Assembly (NCBI RefSeq): GCF_022559585.1
Contig: NZ_CP087114.1
Span: 289,095-353,094, forward strand
Reading direction: 5' to 3'
From: Bartonella machadoae
GTDB lineage: Bacteria > Pseudomonadota > Alphaproteobacteria > Rhizobiales > Rhizobiaceae
Length of the DNA: 64,000 bases
Part shown: positions 9,622-19,234 of the stretch, in pieces
Layout of the letters: the number at the start of each line of letters is the position of its first letter
Position numbering within the stretch: position 1 is the first letter of the stretch
The notes under the pieces: generated by a model
The model's database searches: none
Told to the model about the DNA's origin: nothing
What the model saw: only the letters and a program-made list of their open reading frames with translations
Position numbers and translations under genes: made by a program

Positions 9622-10455
9622 ATGAATATGAAATGGTTAATAACAGCTTCTGCTTTCGCTTTTGTTTCAGCTTCAGCGGCGCAGGCAGCAGATGTTATTG
9701 TTCCCCCTAATCCTACACCTGTTGCACCGGTTATTGTTGCTCCTACATTTTCTTGGACGGGTTTTTATGTTGGTGGTCAGATTGGTGGTTTTTCAAGCAA
9801 AACAAAGATGGATATTTTCAGTAATGGAAAAACTATTCCTGTAGATAATGATTTTTTACCTAAATTATCAGGTTTTATGGGTGGTCTTTATGCGGGTTCC
9901 AATATTGATCTCGGCAACGGTCTTATTTTAGGTGTCGATACAGATATTATGTGGACTGACAAAAGTGATACGAAGACGGGAAAAGAGTTTGTGATTGGTC
10001 CAAATCAAGAAAAATATGTGACTAAGATCTTGAATGAGGCTGGCATTAAGATTGGTGATGACGATATCGAAGCAGGTGATAAACGCTCTAGCAGTTATAC
10101 TTTTAAGGAAAAATGGGCTGGTGCTACACGGGTACGGATTGGTTTTGCTGCTGAACGCATTATGCCTTATATTGCTGGTGGTATCGCCTACACACAGCTT
10201 CAAGATATCACATCAATATCAATAATAGGAAAGGATACAGGTAAAGTAAAAGTTTCTGGTAACCTCTCTGATGAGAAAAAAACGTTTGTTGGCTATACTC
10301 TTGGTGCTGGTGTTGATTTAGCTGTGACCAATAATGTTATTGTTCGTGCAGAATATCGTTACTCAGATTTTGGTAAAAAGAAATACGCAAAAGATAAATA
10401 TGAAGTTTCTTACAAAACCAATGATTTTCGCGTTGGTGTAGCTTATAAATTTTAA
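9622..10455 (+). CDS. Hemin-binding outer-membrane protein (Hbp/Pap31 family), copy 1
   Basis: An Omp25/Pap31-type eight-stranded beta-barrel porin; in Bartonella this family binds hemin at the cell surface. The ATG at 9622 follows GGAGAG and gives a clean signal peptide (MNMKWLITASAFAFVSASAA, then QA before ADV). The mature barrel starts with FSWTGFYVGGQIGGFSS, repeats GGLYAGSNIDLGNGLILGVDTD and ends with EYRYSDFGKKKYAKD and NDFRVGVAYKF, with a terminal Phe as needed for BAM-dependent insertion. It has 277 residues. An upstream-extended frame (9424) is rejected. It heads the hbp array; exact orthology to hbpA-E cannot be set from the sequence alone. Confidence 0.9.
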   Translation: MNMKWLITASAFAFVSASAAQAADVIVPPNPTPVAPVIVAPTFSWTGFYVGGQIGGFSSKTKMDIFSNGKTIPVDNDFLPKLSGFMGGLYAGSNIDLGNGLILGVDTDIMWTDKSDTKTGKEFVIGPNQEKYVTKILNEAGIKIGDDDIEAGDKRSSSYTFKEKWAGATRVRIGFAAERIMPYIAGGIAYTQLQDITSISIIGKDTGKVKVSGNLSDEKKTFVGYTLGAGVDLAVTNNVIVRAEYRYSDFGKKKYAKDKYEVSYKTNDFRVGVAYKF

Positions 10456-10711
10456 TGTATTTGTAAGCCAAATTGTGCAGGGGTTCTGTCTTTGATGGAA
10501 TCTCTGTTGTTTTCTGTAACTGTATGATTACATCCCTCATAGCGCATGCAAAATATCGTTACGCATTGTTTTGGAAAACTTTTCACAATGACAAAAGTGA
10601 AGCTTCTTACAACATCAATAAGGTCTGTATATATAATTGATAGAACAGAATGCACAGCAAATTTATGCAGTCGTTCTACCTTTGGAGAGAGCCTCTATTT
10701 TGTGTAACCGT

Positions 10712-10731
10712 ATCATTTTATTATAGATTTT
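10712..10731 (+). promoter_or_regulatory. hbp upstream element, copy 2
   Basis: ATCATTTTATTATAGATTTT lies 43 bases upstream of the second hbp start and is the most diverged copy. The 320-base spacer to hbp copy 1 holds nothing else recognisable. Confidence 0.4.
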
Positions 10732-10774
10732 TTGCATGGCTGCGCAGCAATTGCATTATTTAGGAGAAAAATTT

Positions 10775-11626
10775 ATGAATACAAAATGTTTAGTGATGAC
10801 CTCTCTTATCGCTTTGATTTCAGCTTCTACGGCACAGGCTGCTGATATCGTTGTGTCCCATGAAGAACCATCTTATCGTGTTCCTTCCATTGTTCCTCCC
10901 TCTACATTTTCTTGGACGGGTTTTTATACTGGTGCTCAAGTTGGGAATTTTTCAAGTAAGGTCGAGATAACTGATACGGACACAAACAATAAATTTTTCA
11001 GTAAAGATAATGCTCCGAAACCTTCAGGTTTTATGGGGGGCATTTATGTTGGTTCCAATATGGATCTTGGGAATGGTTTTATTCTAGGGGTTGAAACAGA
11101 TGCAGTTTGGGTTGATCGAGGAGATACAAAAACACTCTCTACAAAAGAGCTTGAGGATGATGATGTTGATGATTTTAATGCAGCCTTTACAGAGGCAGGT
11201 ATTAAATTGAGTGATGCCGAAAAATTTGTAGCAGGCGATACCGGATCATATATTTTTACTTATAAAGAAAAGTGGACTGGTTCTACACGGGTTCGTGTTG
11301 GTTTTGCTGCTACCGAACGCATTATGCCTTATTTTGCTGGTGGTATTGCTTATGCACAGATGCAGGGTATCTCTATGGTTTCGGGAACAAAGAAACCAGC
11401 AGAAAATAAACCAAGTAAAACAGTTTCTGGAACGGTAGGTGATCAAACAAAAACAATGGTTGGTTTTACCCTTGGTGGTGGTATTGATTTTTCAGTGACA
11501 GACCATGTTTTATTGCGTGCGGAATATCGTTACTCAGATTTTGGTAAAAAGAAATTCAAAGATGATGACGCAGAATTTAACTATAAAACGAATGATTTCC
11601 GTGTTGGTATCGCTTACAAATTTTAA
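10775..11626 (+). CDS. Hemin-binding outer-membrane protein (Hbp/Pap31 family), copy 2
   Basis: A 283-residue paralogue of copy 1. The start at 10775 is supported by TAGGAG and the signal peptide MNTKCLVMTSLIALISASTA, cleaved before ADIVV. The barrel keeps FSWTGFYTGAQVGNFSS, GGIYVGSNMDLGNGFILGVE, the RVRVGFAATERIMPYFAGG strand and the terminal NDFRVGIAYKF. The exposed loop after VDRGDTKTL is acidic (ELEDDDVDDFNAAF) and differs from the neighbours, as expected for surface loops under selection. Hemin binding is inferred from the family. Confidence 0.9.
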   Translation: MNTKCLVMTSLIALISASTAQAADIVVSHEEPSYRVPSIVPPSTFSWTGFYTGAQVGNFSSKVEITDTDTNNKFFSKDNAPKPSGFMGGIYVGSNMDLGNGFILGVETDAVWVDRGDTKTLSTKELEDDDVDDFNAAFTEAGIKLSDAEKFVAGDTGSYIFTYKEKWTGSTRVRVGFAATERIMPYFAGGIAYAQMQGISMVSGTKKPAENKPSKTVSGTVGDQTKTMVGFTLGGGIDFSVTDHVLLRAEYRYSDFGKKKFKDDDAEFNYKTNDFRVGIAYKF

Positions 11627-11850
11627 CGTACTCTAAGATTAAGTGACGAAGAAATTCTGTATTTTCGCGGATTTTCGATTGTTTTTTGTGACTATATTGC
11701 TACATAACACATATTATTGCGTATGTTGAAAGTCGTTAAGTCTTTATTTTAGTAACAAGGAATGTAAAGACGACACATATTATTTCGTATTTAATTTCAA
11801 TAAGTTACAAACTTTTTAGTATAAAATCTTTTCTATAAAAGAAATCTCTA

Positions 11851-11881
11851 AGGGGTCCCGTTTCTAAAAGGGGCCTTTATT
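11851..11881 (+). terminator. Possible terminator between hbp copies 2 and 3
   Basis: AGGGGTCCC and GGGGCCTTT can form an imperfect GC-rich stem followed by TTATTTCT. Similar GGCT...GGGGCTTTTATTT hairpins follow copies 3 and 5, which supports it. Confidence 0.45.
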
Positions 11882-11892
11882 TCTATGACAGT

Positions 11893-11912
11893 GATATTTT
11901 TGCTACAGATTT
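11893..11912 (+). promoter_or_regulatory. hbp upstream element, copy 3
   Basis: GATATTTTTGCTACAGATTT lies 53 bases upstream of hbp copy 3, directly after the preceding terminator-like hairpin, so it belongs to a new transcription unit. Confidence 0.5.
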
Positions 11913-11965
11913 TCTTTATCTAGTCCTATATGATACGCTCCATAAATAAATTAGGAGCAAAATTT

Positions 11966-12901
11966 ATGAATGTAAAATCTTTAATAACGACTTCCGTTAT
12001 CGCTTTGGCATCAGCTTCTGCTGCACAGGCTGCTGATGTTGTCATCCCTCATGAAGCTGCACCAGTTGTTGTAGCCGCCCCCACATTTTCTTGGACAGGC
12101 TTTTATATTGGTGCTCAGATTGGTGGTTTTGCGAGTAAGGTCAACTTAATGGATCCGCAGGGCAAAGAGAAAATTTTCACTAAAGAAGAAACACCGAAGC
12201 CTTCTGGTTTCATGGGTGGTATTTATGCCGGTTCCAACTTTGATCTTGGAAACAATTTCATTTTAGGTGTTGAAACTGATGCAGTTTGGGCTGACCAAAA
12301 GGATACAAAATCAATTTCTTTTAGTCTTGGAGCTCCTGCGACCCCTAACACAGGCAATACTGAAACTGATAAACCTGGTACAGATGATAAGAAACCTGGT
12401 ACAGATGATAAGAAACCTGGTACAGATGATAAGAAACCTGGTACAGATGATAAGAAACCTAGTGAAGATAAACCTGCGAGTTCGCAAACTGTAGGAATGA
12501 ACAGGGCAGCAGTTGATGCAGCTGACAAGATCGAGCTCAAGGACAGTTTGACTTTAAAAGAAAAATGGTCTGGTGCTACGCGGGTACGTATTGGTTATGC
12601 AGCTGCTGATCGTATCATGCCTTATGTTGCTGGCGGTATTGCTTATGCACAGGTTCAAGGTATTAATACGTTTTCAATAGCAGATGCATCTGGTAAAAAG
12701 ATATCTAAAAAAGCTGATAGAACGATGACAATGGTTGGTTATACCATTGGCGGGGGTGTTGATTTCGCTATGACAGATAATGTTTTGTTACGTGCGGAAT
12801 ACCGTTTTTCAGATTTCGGTAAAAAAGCTTTCGTGAAAGATGCTAACAAAATTAGTTATAAAACCAATGATTTCCGTGTTGGTGTCGCTTACAAGTTCTA
12901 A
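11966..12901 (+). CDS. Hemin-binding outer-membrane protein (Hbp/Pap31 family), copy 3 with KPGTDDK repeats
   Basis: A 311-residue paralogue. The start at 11966 follows TTAGGAG and yields the signal peptide MNVKSLITTSVIALASASAA. The barrel is complete: FSWTGFYIGAQIGGFAS, GGIYAGSNFDLGNNFILGVETD, RVRIGYAAADRIMPYVAGG, ending NDFRVGVAYKF. A surface loop near residues 135-165 has four tandem KPGTDDK units encoded by a 21-base repeat, with a fifth degenerate unit. This is a site where length can change by replication slippage. The loop is hydrophilic and probably exposed. Role is inferred from family membership. Confidence 0.9.
   Translation: MNVKSLITTSVIALASASAAQAADVVIPHEAAPVVVAAPTFSWTGFYIGAQIGGFASKVNLMDPQGKEKIFTKEETPKPSGFMGGIYAGSNFDLGNNFILGVETDAVWADQKDTKSISFSLGAPATPNTGNTETDKPGTDDKKPGTDDKKPGTDDKKPGTDDKKPSEDKPASSQTVGMNRAAVDAADKIELKDSLTLKEKWSGATRVRIGYAAADRIMPYVAGGIAYAQVQGINTFSIADASGKKISKKADRTMTMVGYTIGGGVDFAMTDNVLLRAEYRFSDFGKKAFVKDANKISYKTNDFRVGVAYKF
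12371..12454 (+). repeat. Four tandem 21-bp repeats inside hbp copy 3
   Basis: Four units of AAACCTGGTACAGATGATAA plus G, seen as identical copies. They are in frame, so changes in copy number alter loop length without breaking the gene. Confidence 0.9.
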
Positions 12902-12945
12902 TTGAGCACAAAGCTAAACTACTCGTACAAAACGAGATTACTAAG

Positions 12946-12972
12946 AGGCTCCGTCTTTGACGGGGCTTTTAT
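12946..12972 (+). terminator. Terminator after hbp copy 3
   Basis: AGGCTCCGTC (12946-12955) pairs with GACGGGGCTT (12959-12968), including two G-U pairs, followed by TTATTT. Confidence 0.65.
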
Positions 12973-12984
12973 TTCTATGACAGT

Positions 12985-13003
12985 AATATTTTTTCTATAG
13001 ATT
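12985..13003 (+). promoter_or_regulatory. hbp upstream element, pseudogene copy
   Basis: AATATTTTTTCTATAGATT lies 55 bases before the pseudogene start and is slightly degenerate compared with copies 3 and 5. Confidence 0.4.
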
Positions 13004-13057
13004 TTTTACGTAGTCCTGTGGGATATGTTTCATAAAAATAAATTAGAAGCAAAATTT

Positions 13058-14133
13058 ATGCATGTAAAATCTTTAATGATGACTTCCATTATCGCTTTGG
13101 TTTCAACTTCTGCCGCCATAGGCTACGGATGTCGTCATTTCTCATGAAGCCACACCAGTTGTTGCAGCCCCTACATTCTCTTGGGAAGGATTTTTTTTGG
13201 TGCCCAGCTTGGTGGGTTTTCGAGTAAGGTTGAAATAACGGATCCGAAGAAAAATAAGAAACTTTACACTAAAGAAGGTACACCGAAGCCTTCTGGTTTC
13301 ATAGGTGGTCTTTATGCGGGTTTCAACTTTGATCTTGGAAATAACATCATTTTAGGTGTTGAAACCGATGCAGTTTAGACTGACCAAGGAGACACAAAAT
13401 CAATTCCTTTTAGTGATAATGCTCCTACGACTCCTAGCACGGACCTAATAAAAAAACTGATGCAGGTGTTACAAACCCTAACGCGAAGCCTGAAACATAT
13501 GGGATGGACACTAACACTGACAATGTTGTCGTTGAGAGATCTCTGAGAATGAACAGAGTAGTAGCTAATGCAGCCAAGGGCAGTTATACTTTTAAAGAAA
13601 AATGGTCTGGTGCTACGTGGGTACGTATTGGTTTTGCAGCTGCTGATCGCTTTATGCCTTATGTTGCTAGTGGTATTGCTTATGCGCAGGTGCAAGGTAT
13701 TGCTACGTCTTCAATGAGAGGTCTCTCAGAATGAACAGAGTAGCAGCTAATACAGCCAAGGGCAGTTATACTTATAAAGAAAAATGGTCTTGTGCTACGC
13801 GGATGCGTCTTGGTTTTGCAGCCTACTGATCGTATTATGCCTTATGTTGCTGGTAGTATTGCTTATGCACAGTTGGAGACTATCGATTCGGTTAAATCAA
13901 CAGAAGCGGATGGTGGTGCAGAGATTGCTACTGCTAAAGTGGCTAGTAAAACAAAAACATTTGTTGGTTATACCATTTTAGTGGAGGTGTTGATTTTGCT
14001 ATGACAGATAATGTTTTATTACGTGCAGAATACCGTTATTCAGATTTTGGTAAAAATGCCTTCGAGAAGGATACTGACAAAATTTAGCTATAAAACCAAT
14101 GATTTCCGTCTTGGTATCGCTTACAAGTTTTAA
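13058..14133 (+). pseudogene. Degenerate hbp paralogue with internal duplication
   Basis: The start (ATGCATGTAAAATC) and end (TTACAAGTTTTAA) match the other hbp genes, but no frame is intact. The signal peptide frame shifts near 13115, WTGFYIG is reduced to EGFFFG near 13180-13200, a TAG interrupts GVETDAV at 13376, and further shifts occur near 13730, 13820 and 13980. A segment of about 150 bases starting ATGAACAGAGTA at 13549 recurs at 13731, an offset of 182 bases, which itself breaks the frame. Recognisable barrel fragments include SGFIGGLYAGFNFDLGNN and RVRIG-like strands. A product is not expected. Confidence 0.9.
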
Positions 14134-14216
14134 TTAAGCACAAAGCTCAACTATTAATACAAAATTAATTGCCTAAAGATCCTGTCAAAGATGGGCTTTT
14201 ATTTTTTTGTGAATGT

Positions 14217-14236
14217 GACATTTTTGCTACAGATAT
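14217..14236 (+). promoter_or_regulatory. hbp upstream element, copy 5
   Basis: GACATTTTTGCTACAGATAT lies 52 bases upstream of the last hbp start and is nearly identical to copies 1 and 3 over TTTTTRCTACAGAT. Confidence 0.5.
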
Positions 14237-14288
14237 TTCAAAACAGATACACTATATACAATCCGTTTTGGATATTTGGAGATATTTT

Positions 14289-15875
14289 ATGAATACGAAA
14301 CGTTTAATAACGGCATCTGTTTTTGCTTTAATTTCAGCTTCTACAACGCAGGCAGCTGATGTGATGATTCCTCATCAGTCAACGCCAGTTTCTTCGCCAG
14401 CTTTAGTTGTTCCTACTTTTACATGGTCGGGTTTTTACTTGGGTGGACAAGTTGGTGGTTTTTCCAGTAAAACGGATATGAGTATTGATATGAGTATTAT
14501 TGGCGAGCACAAAACCACACCGCTAAGTAAAGATTTATCCCCTAAGCTTTCAGGTTTTGAAGGGGGGATTTATGCAGGTTCTAATATTGATCTTGGTGAT
14601 AACTTCGTTTTTGGTATCGATACGGATTTCATATGGTCTGGTCAAAAGCACACAAAGTCTATCACTCTAGGCGCATCTAATAATGATGGGGTAGACGATA
14701 TAGTATCAAGGTCTCGCAGATCATCAGAATTACGGTCAGAATCAGCACAACCGGCAGCCGCGCCCGCAAAACCGGCACCAGCACAACCGGCAGCCGCGCC
14801 CGCAAAACCAGCACCAGCACAACCGGCAGCAGCGCCCGCAAAACCGGCACCAGCACAACCGGCAGCCGCGCCCGCAAAACCAGCACCAGCACAACCGGCA
14901 GCCGCGCCCGCAAAACCAGCACCAGCACAACCGGCAGCCGCGCCCGCAAAACCAGCACCAGCACAACCGGCAGCAGCGCCCGCAAAACCGGCACCAGCAC
15001 AACCGGCAGCCGCGCCCGCAAAACCGGCACCAGCACAACCGGCAGCCACGCCCGCAAAACCGGCACCAGCACAACCGGCAGCCGCGCCTGCAAAACCGGT
15101 AGTATCGTCTACACAAGGACAAAATACTCAACATACTCAACAGGAAGTAAATTCTCTAAGTAAGCAACTACAAGAGCTGGGAAGGAGTTCAGAATCTTCT
15201 GTAAATAAAGCTTCAAGAGCATCTAACGGTGTGTCAGCCAAGAGTGGTTCTAATTCTCATGGTGCGCAGAATAGTGGTGGACATGGTTCTCATGGTGTGA
15301 GTAGCGGTTCACATGCGCACGGTGGTGCACATCACGGCGTTTCTGCTAATCCACATAGTTCTGCCAATCCTCATGCTTCTAATCCCCATGGTGGAAAGAG
15401 GGGGAGTGGCCACAGTGCACAAGCTACGCAAGCTGTGAATGAAAACAGTAGCAGTGTGTATGGTATAGAGCAAATTAAGAAAAGAGTTTCAGCACTTGGT
15501 TGGGGGCGAAACGGTGAAGAGCTGACTATAAGTCATACTTTAAAACAGAATTGGGCTGGTGCGACACGGGTACGTATCGGTTTTGCTGCTGATCGCTTTA
15601 TGCCTTATGTTGCAGGTGGTATTGCTTATACACAGCTTCAAGACACTACATCAATATTAGAGTATGGAAGCGGCATTTCTTCTAAGACCGATGAAAAAAA
15701 GACGATGATTGGTTATACTCTTGCTGGTGGAGTTGATTTTGCAATTCTGGACAATGTTATTGTGCGGGCAGAATATCGTTACTCAGATTTTGGTAAAAAG
15801 AAATTTGCGAATGAAGCACTCGAAATAAGTTACAAAACCAATGATTTCAGGGTTGGTGTCGCTTATAAATTCTAA
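14289..15875 (+). CDS. Hemin-binding outer-membrane protein (Hbp family) with Pro/Ala-repeat and His-rich insert
   Basis: A 528-residue member, nearly twice the family length. The start at 14289 is backed by GGAGA and the signal peptide MNTKRLITASVFALISASTT. The N-terminal barrel strands (FTWSGFYLGGQVGGFSS, GGIYAGSNIDLGDNFVFGIDTD) and C-terminal strands (RVRIGFAADRFMPYVAGG to NDFRVGVAYKF) are intact. Between them sits an insert of about 280 residues: ten PAPAQPAAAPAK-type units (residues about 153-273), then a Ser/Gln linker, then a Gly/Ser/His region with motifs such as HGAHH, SHAHGGAHHG and NPHGG. The insert should emerge as one long surface loop. Histidines could bind heme or metal, which is inference. 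Confidence 0.88.
   Translation: MNTKRLITASVFALISASTTQAADVMIPHQSTPVSSPALVVPTFTWSGFYLGGQVGGFSSKTDMSIDMSIIGEHKTTPLSKDLSPKLSGFEGGIYAGSNIDLGDNFVFGIDTDFIWSGQKHTKSITLGASNNDGVDDIVSRSRRSSELRSESAQPAAAPAKPAPAQPAAAPAKPAPAQPAAAPAKPAPAQPAAAPAKPAPAQPAAAPAKPAPAQPAAAPAKPAPAQPAAAPAKPAPAQPAAAPAKPAPAQPAATPAKPAPAQPAAAPAKPVVSSTQGQNTQHTQQEVNSLSKQLQELGRSSESSVNKASRASNGVSAKSGSNSHGAQNSGGHGSHGVSSGSHAHGGAHHGVSANPHSSANPHASNPHGGKRGSGHSAQATQAVNENSSSVYGIEQIKKRVSALGWGRNGEELTISHTLKQNWAGATRVRIGFAADRFMPYVAGGIAYTQLQDTTSILEYGSGISSKTDEKKTMIGYTLAGGVDFAILDNVIVRAEYRYSDFGKKKFANEALEISYKTNDFRVGVAYKF
14748..15107 (+). repeat. Ten tandem 36-bp repeats in the last hbp gene
   Basis: Units begin CAACCGGCAGCCGCGCCCGC at 14748 and recur every 36 bases to 15107, with few substitutions. 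Each encodes 12 residues of the PAAAPAKPAPAQ type. GC content is much higher than in the surroundings. Long ORFs seen on the opposite strand here are artefacts of this repeat. Confidence 0.95.
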
Positions 15876-15900
15876 TTTTTTATAAGAGTGAATTTTCAAG

Positions 15901-15932
15901 AGGCTCCACTGATAGTGGGGCCTTTGTCTTTT
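15901..15932 (+). terminator. Terminator at the end of the hbp array
   Basis: AGGCTCCAC (15901-15909) pairs fully with GTGGGGCCT (15915-15923) around the loop TGATA, followed by TTGTCTTTTT. Confidence 0.8.
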
Positions 15933-16121
15933 TAAGAAGAGTATTTTTGGGTTTTCTTTCTTGATCGTTTCATGATAAAGCCTGAGAGCGTAATGATATA
16001 TCTTCTTGATCACTGCTTCATACGAAAGATTAGCTCGGCTTTCCCTATAAAAACCAGAGTTGCAGGGTTCAGGGAAGTTATGCAAAAATGAATTCGTAAA
16101 AGTGGACAGGGATATTTCACA

Positions 16122-19037
16122 ATGACTGTGAAAAATGAAACAATAGATTATTCGAAAACTCTTTATTTACCGCAAACAAACTTTCCTATGCGTGCAGGGT
16201 TGCCGCAAAAAGAGCTTGAATTGATAGAGCGGTGGGAAAATATGGGACTTTATACGCAATTGCGTCAACAAGCAAAAGACCGCCCACTTTACATTCTTCA
16301 TGATGGTCCGCCTTATGCAAATGGGCATATTCATATTGGTCATGCTTTGAATAAAGTTTTAAAGGATGTGATTGTTCGTTCATTTCAAATGCGCGGTTTT
16401 AATGCAAATTATGTTCCTGGTTGGGATTGCCATGGACTTCCCATAGAATGGAAGATTGAAGAGAAATATCGTGCACAAGGGAAAAATAAAGATGAGGTAC
16501 CTCTGAATGAGTTTCGTCAAGAGTGCCGTGAATTTGCACAACATTGGATAACTGTTCAAAGTGAAGAATTTAAACGCCTTGGCGTTATTGGAGATTTTAA
16601 GACGCCCTATACCACAATGGCTTTTCATGCAGAAGCACGTATTGCTAGCGAGTTGATGAAATTTGCTCTGTCAGATCAGATTTATCGTGGCTCAAAGCCT
16701 GTGATGTGGTCTGTTGTAGAGCGTACAGCTTTGGCAGAGGCAGAGATTGAATATCACGATCATGAGTCAGAGGTTATTTGGGTTAAGTTTCCTGTTCTTA
16801 AAACAGATTCTCGTGATTTATATGGGGCTTATGTCGTGATTTGGACGACAACTCCGTGGACCATTCCTGGTAACCGTGCGGTGAGTTATTCGTCGCAAAT
16901 TTCTTATGGTGTTTATGAAGTTGAAAGTGCAGAAAATGATTTTGGTCCTCAGTCTGGAGAAAAACTTCTTTTTGCCGATGCGTTGGCACTGAGCTGTGCA
17001 GAAAAAGCAAAACTTGTTTTGAAGCGTTTACGCAGTGTTTGTGCGGATGAACTTAAAACGCTTGTTCTTTCTCATCCACTCAAAGGTTTGGCTGGAGGAT
17101 ATCATTATCAGATTCCACTGCTTGATGGTTCGCACGTAACAGAGAGCGCTGGTACAGGTTTTGTTCATACAGCGCCAAGCCATGGGCGTGAAGATTTTGA
17201 AATTTGGAATGCTTATAAGCCTTTATTGGAGCAGGTGGGGATTGATTCGTCTATCCCCTTTCCTGTTGATGATGCTGGTTTTTATACGAAGGATGTTCCT
17301 GGTTTGGGCCCGGATCGTGAAGGGGGGGCTGCACGCGTTATTGATGATAATGGAAAAATGGGTGATGCCAATAGAGAGGTTATTGATGCGTTAATTAAAG
17401 CGGATCGGTTGTTTGCACGTGGTCGTTTAAAACATTCTTACCCTCATAGTTGGCGTTCAAAAAAGCCTGTTATTTTTCGTAATACGCCACAATGGTTTAT
17501 TTCAATGGATAAAGATCTTGGAGATGGATCAACGTTACGTAGCCGTGCTTTAGAAGCTGTTTCGATGACGCGTTTTGTTCCTTCTTCTGGTCAAAACCGT
17601 TTAGCTTCTATGATAGCAGATCGTCCGGATTGGGTTCTTTCGCGCCAGCGCTCTTGGGGTGTTCCTATTTGTATTTTTGCCAATGAAGAGGGTGTCGTTC
17701 TGAAAGATGAGTGCGTCAATGAACGTATTTTACAGGCTTTTGAAGCGGAAGGGGCAGATGCATGGTTTTCTGAGGGAGCGCGTGAGCGTTTTTTAGGGGA
17801 TCGTGCCCATGAGCCTTGGGTTCAGGTTTATGATATTCTTGATGTTTGGTTTGATTCTGGAGCAAGTCATAGTTTTGTGTTAGAAGATCGGGATGATTTG
17901 AAATGGCCTGCTGATGTTTATTTTGAAGGGTCTGATCAACATCGAGGATGGTTTCAATCTTCTCTTTTGGAAAGCTGTGGTACGCGCACCTGTTCTCCTT
18001 ATAAGACGGTGGTCACACACGGTTTTACTTTGGATGAGAATGGCAAGAAAATGTCTAAATCCTTAGGCAATACAGTTGTTCCACAAGAGATCATTAAAAC
18101 ATCTGGTGCGGATATTTTTCGTCTTTGGGTCATGACGACGGATTATTGGGAAGATCAACGTTTAGGCAAAAAAATTCTGCAAACGAATGTGGATTCCTAT
18201 CGTAAATTACGCAATGCAATTCGTTGGATGCTTGGGACATTGGCGCATGATGGAGGAGAAGAAATACCTCATTGTGCATTGCCGGATCTTGAAAAACTTA
18301 TATTGCATCGGCTTTTTGAACTCGATCAATTGATTAATCGCGCTTATGATGAATTTGATTTCAAAAAGATTATGCGTGCATTATTAGATTTTTCAATTAC
18401 TGAATTATCAGCATTTTATTTTGATATCCGTAAAGATTCTCTTTATTGCGATGCTCCTTCATCACCAAAACGTAAAGCTTCTTTGCAGGTTGTTCGTGAA
18501 GTTTTTAAGCGCATGGTAACATGGCTTGCTCCTATGTTGCCTTTTACCATGGAAGAAGCTTGGCTGGAGTATTATCCAGAAAGCCAATCAGTGCATTTAG
18601 AACAGTTTTATTCTGTACAAGAGGAATGGCAGAACGAATCTTTGGCTGAACGTTGGAAAAAAATTCGACAGGTTCGTAAAGTTGTAACGGGTGCTTTAGA
18701 GCTTGAACGCGCCAACAAACACATAGGCTCATCCTTAGAAGCGGCGCCTGTTGTTTTTATTTCTAATCCAGCTTTACTAGAGGCGTTAGAGAATTTAGAT
18801 ATGGCAGAAATTTGTATCACAAGTGCTTTAACAATGAGACAGGATGTACCACCTGTGGATGCTTTTACTCTAAGTGATGTTGAAGGTGTTGGTGTGTATC
18901 CAGAAAAGGCACAGGGGAGAAAATGTGCTAGATCTTGGCGTTATACACAAGATGTTGGAAGTGATCCAGCTTATCCTGATGTATCTGCTCGCGATGCGGC
19001 AGCGTTGCGGGAATTACAAGTGCTTGGCAAGGTTTAA
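16122..19037 (+). CDS. ileS: Isoleucyl-tRNA synthetase
   Basis: Class I aminoacyl-tRNA synthetase charging tRNA-Ile, cytoplasmic and essential. The HIGH-type motif [11 protein letters not shown] lies at residues 64-74 and KMSKS at about 643-647, with the CP1 editing domain between ([40 protein letters not shown]). At 971 residues it has the normal bacterial size. It ends in [10 protein letters not shown] without the C-terminal zinc ribbon of the E. coli enzyme, as is common in alphaproteobacteria. The ATG at 16122 agrees with family starts. A lipoprotein gene follows after about 200 bases. Confidence 0.97.
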   Translation: MTVKNETIDYSKTLYLPQTNFPMRAGLPQKELELIERWENMGLYTQLRQQAKDRPLYILHDGPPYANGHIHIGHALNKVLKDVIVRSFQMRGFNANYVPGWDCHGLPIEWKIEEKYRAQGKNKDEVPLNEFRQECREFAQHWITVQSEEFKRLGVIGDFKTPYTTMAFHAEARIASELMKFALSDQIYRGSKPVMWSVVERTALAEAEIEYHDHESEVIWVKFPVLKTDSRDLYGAYVVIWTTTPWTIPGNRAVSYSSQISYGVYEVESAENDFGPQSGEKLLFADALALSCAEKAKLVLKRLRSVCADELKTLVLSHPLKGLAGGYHYQIPLLDGSHVTESAGTGFVHTAPSHGREDFEIWNAYKPLLEQVGIDSSIPFPVDDAGFYTKDVPGLGPDREGGAARVIDDNGKMGDANREVIDALIKADRLFARGRLKHSYPHSWRSKKPVIFRNTPQWFISMDKDLGDGSTLRSRALEAVSMTRFVPSSGQNRLASMIADRPDWVLSRQRSWGVPICIFANEEGVVLKDECVNERILQAFEAEGADAWFSEGARERFLGDRAHEPWVQVYDILDVWFDSGASHSFVLEDRDDLKWPADVYFEGSDQHRGWFQSSLLESCGTRTCSPYKTVVTHGFTLDENGKKMSKSLGNTVVPQEIIKTSGADIFRLWVMTTDYWEDQRLGKKILQTNVDSYRKLRNAIRWMLGTLAHDGGEEIPHCALPDLEKLILHRLFELDQLINRAYDEFDFKKIMRALLDFSITELSAFYFDIRKDSLYCDAPSSPKRKASLQVVREVFKRMVTWLAPMLPFTMEEAWLEYYPESQSVHLEQFYSVQEEWQNESLAERWKKIRQVRKVVTGALELERANKHIGSSLEAAPVVFISNPALLEALENLDMAEICITSALTMRQDVPPVDAFTLSDVEGVGVYPEKAQGRKCARSWRYTQDVGSDPAYPDVSARDAAALRELQVLGKV

Positions 19038-19234
19038 GATTTCAAGACCAAGAAATAGAAATGCGAGGTTATAAAGAGCACTATTACGGTTTAAATTCTG
19101 TCATTGATGCATAGAGTCTTTTATGATAAAAGTGAAATCCGTCATTTTTCGTGAGGGGGGGTATGTGTAGATCAGATCTCCAGTAAATCACGGGAAGACC
19201 AGTGTATCATATACTTAGGAAAATGAGATAAGCA

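Noticed and set aside
12371..12454. CRISPR-like array
   Set aside because: Units are contiguous, without spacers, and in frame within an hbp gene. The same applies to the 36-base repeats at 14748-15107.
14642..15140. Three long minus-strand ORFs of 130-138 codons in the hbp repeat
   Set aside because: They are frames of the 36-base repeat read backwards (GAAAGCAGAGFA and Cys/Leu-rich strings), with no start signals; the plus strand encodes the real protein.
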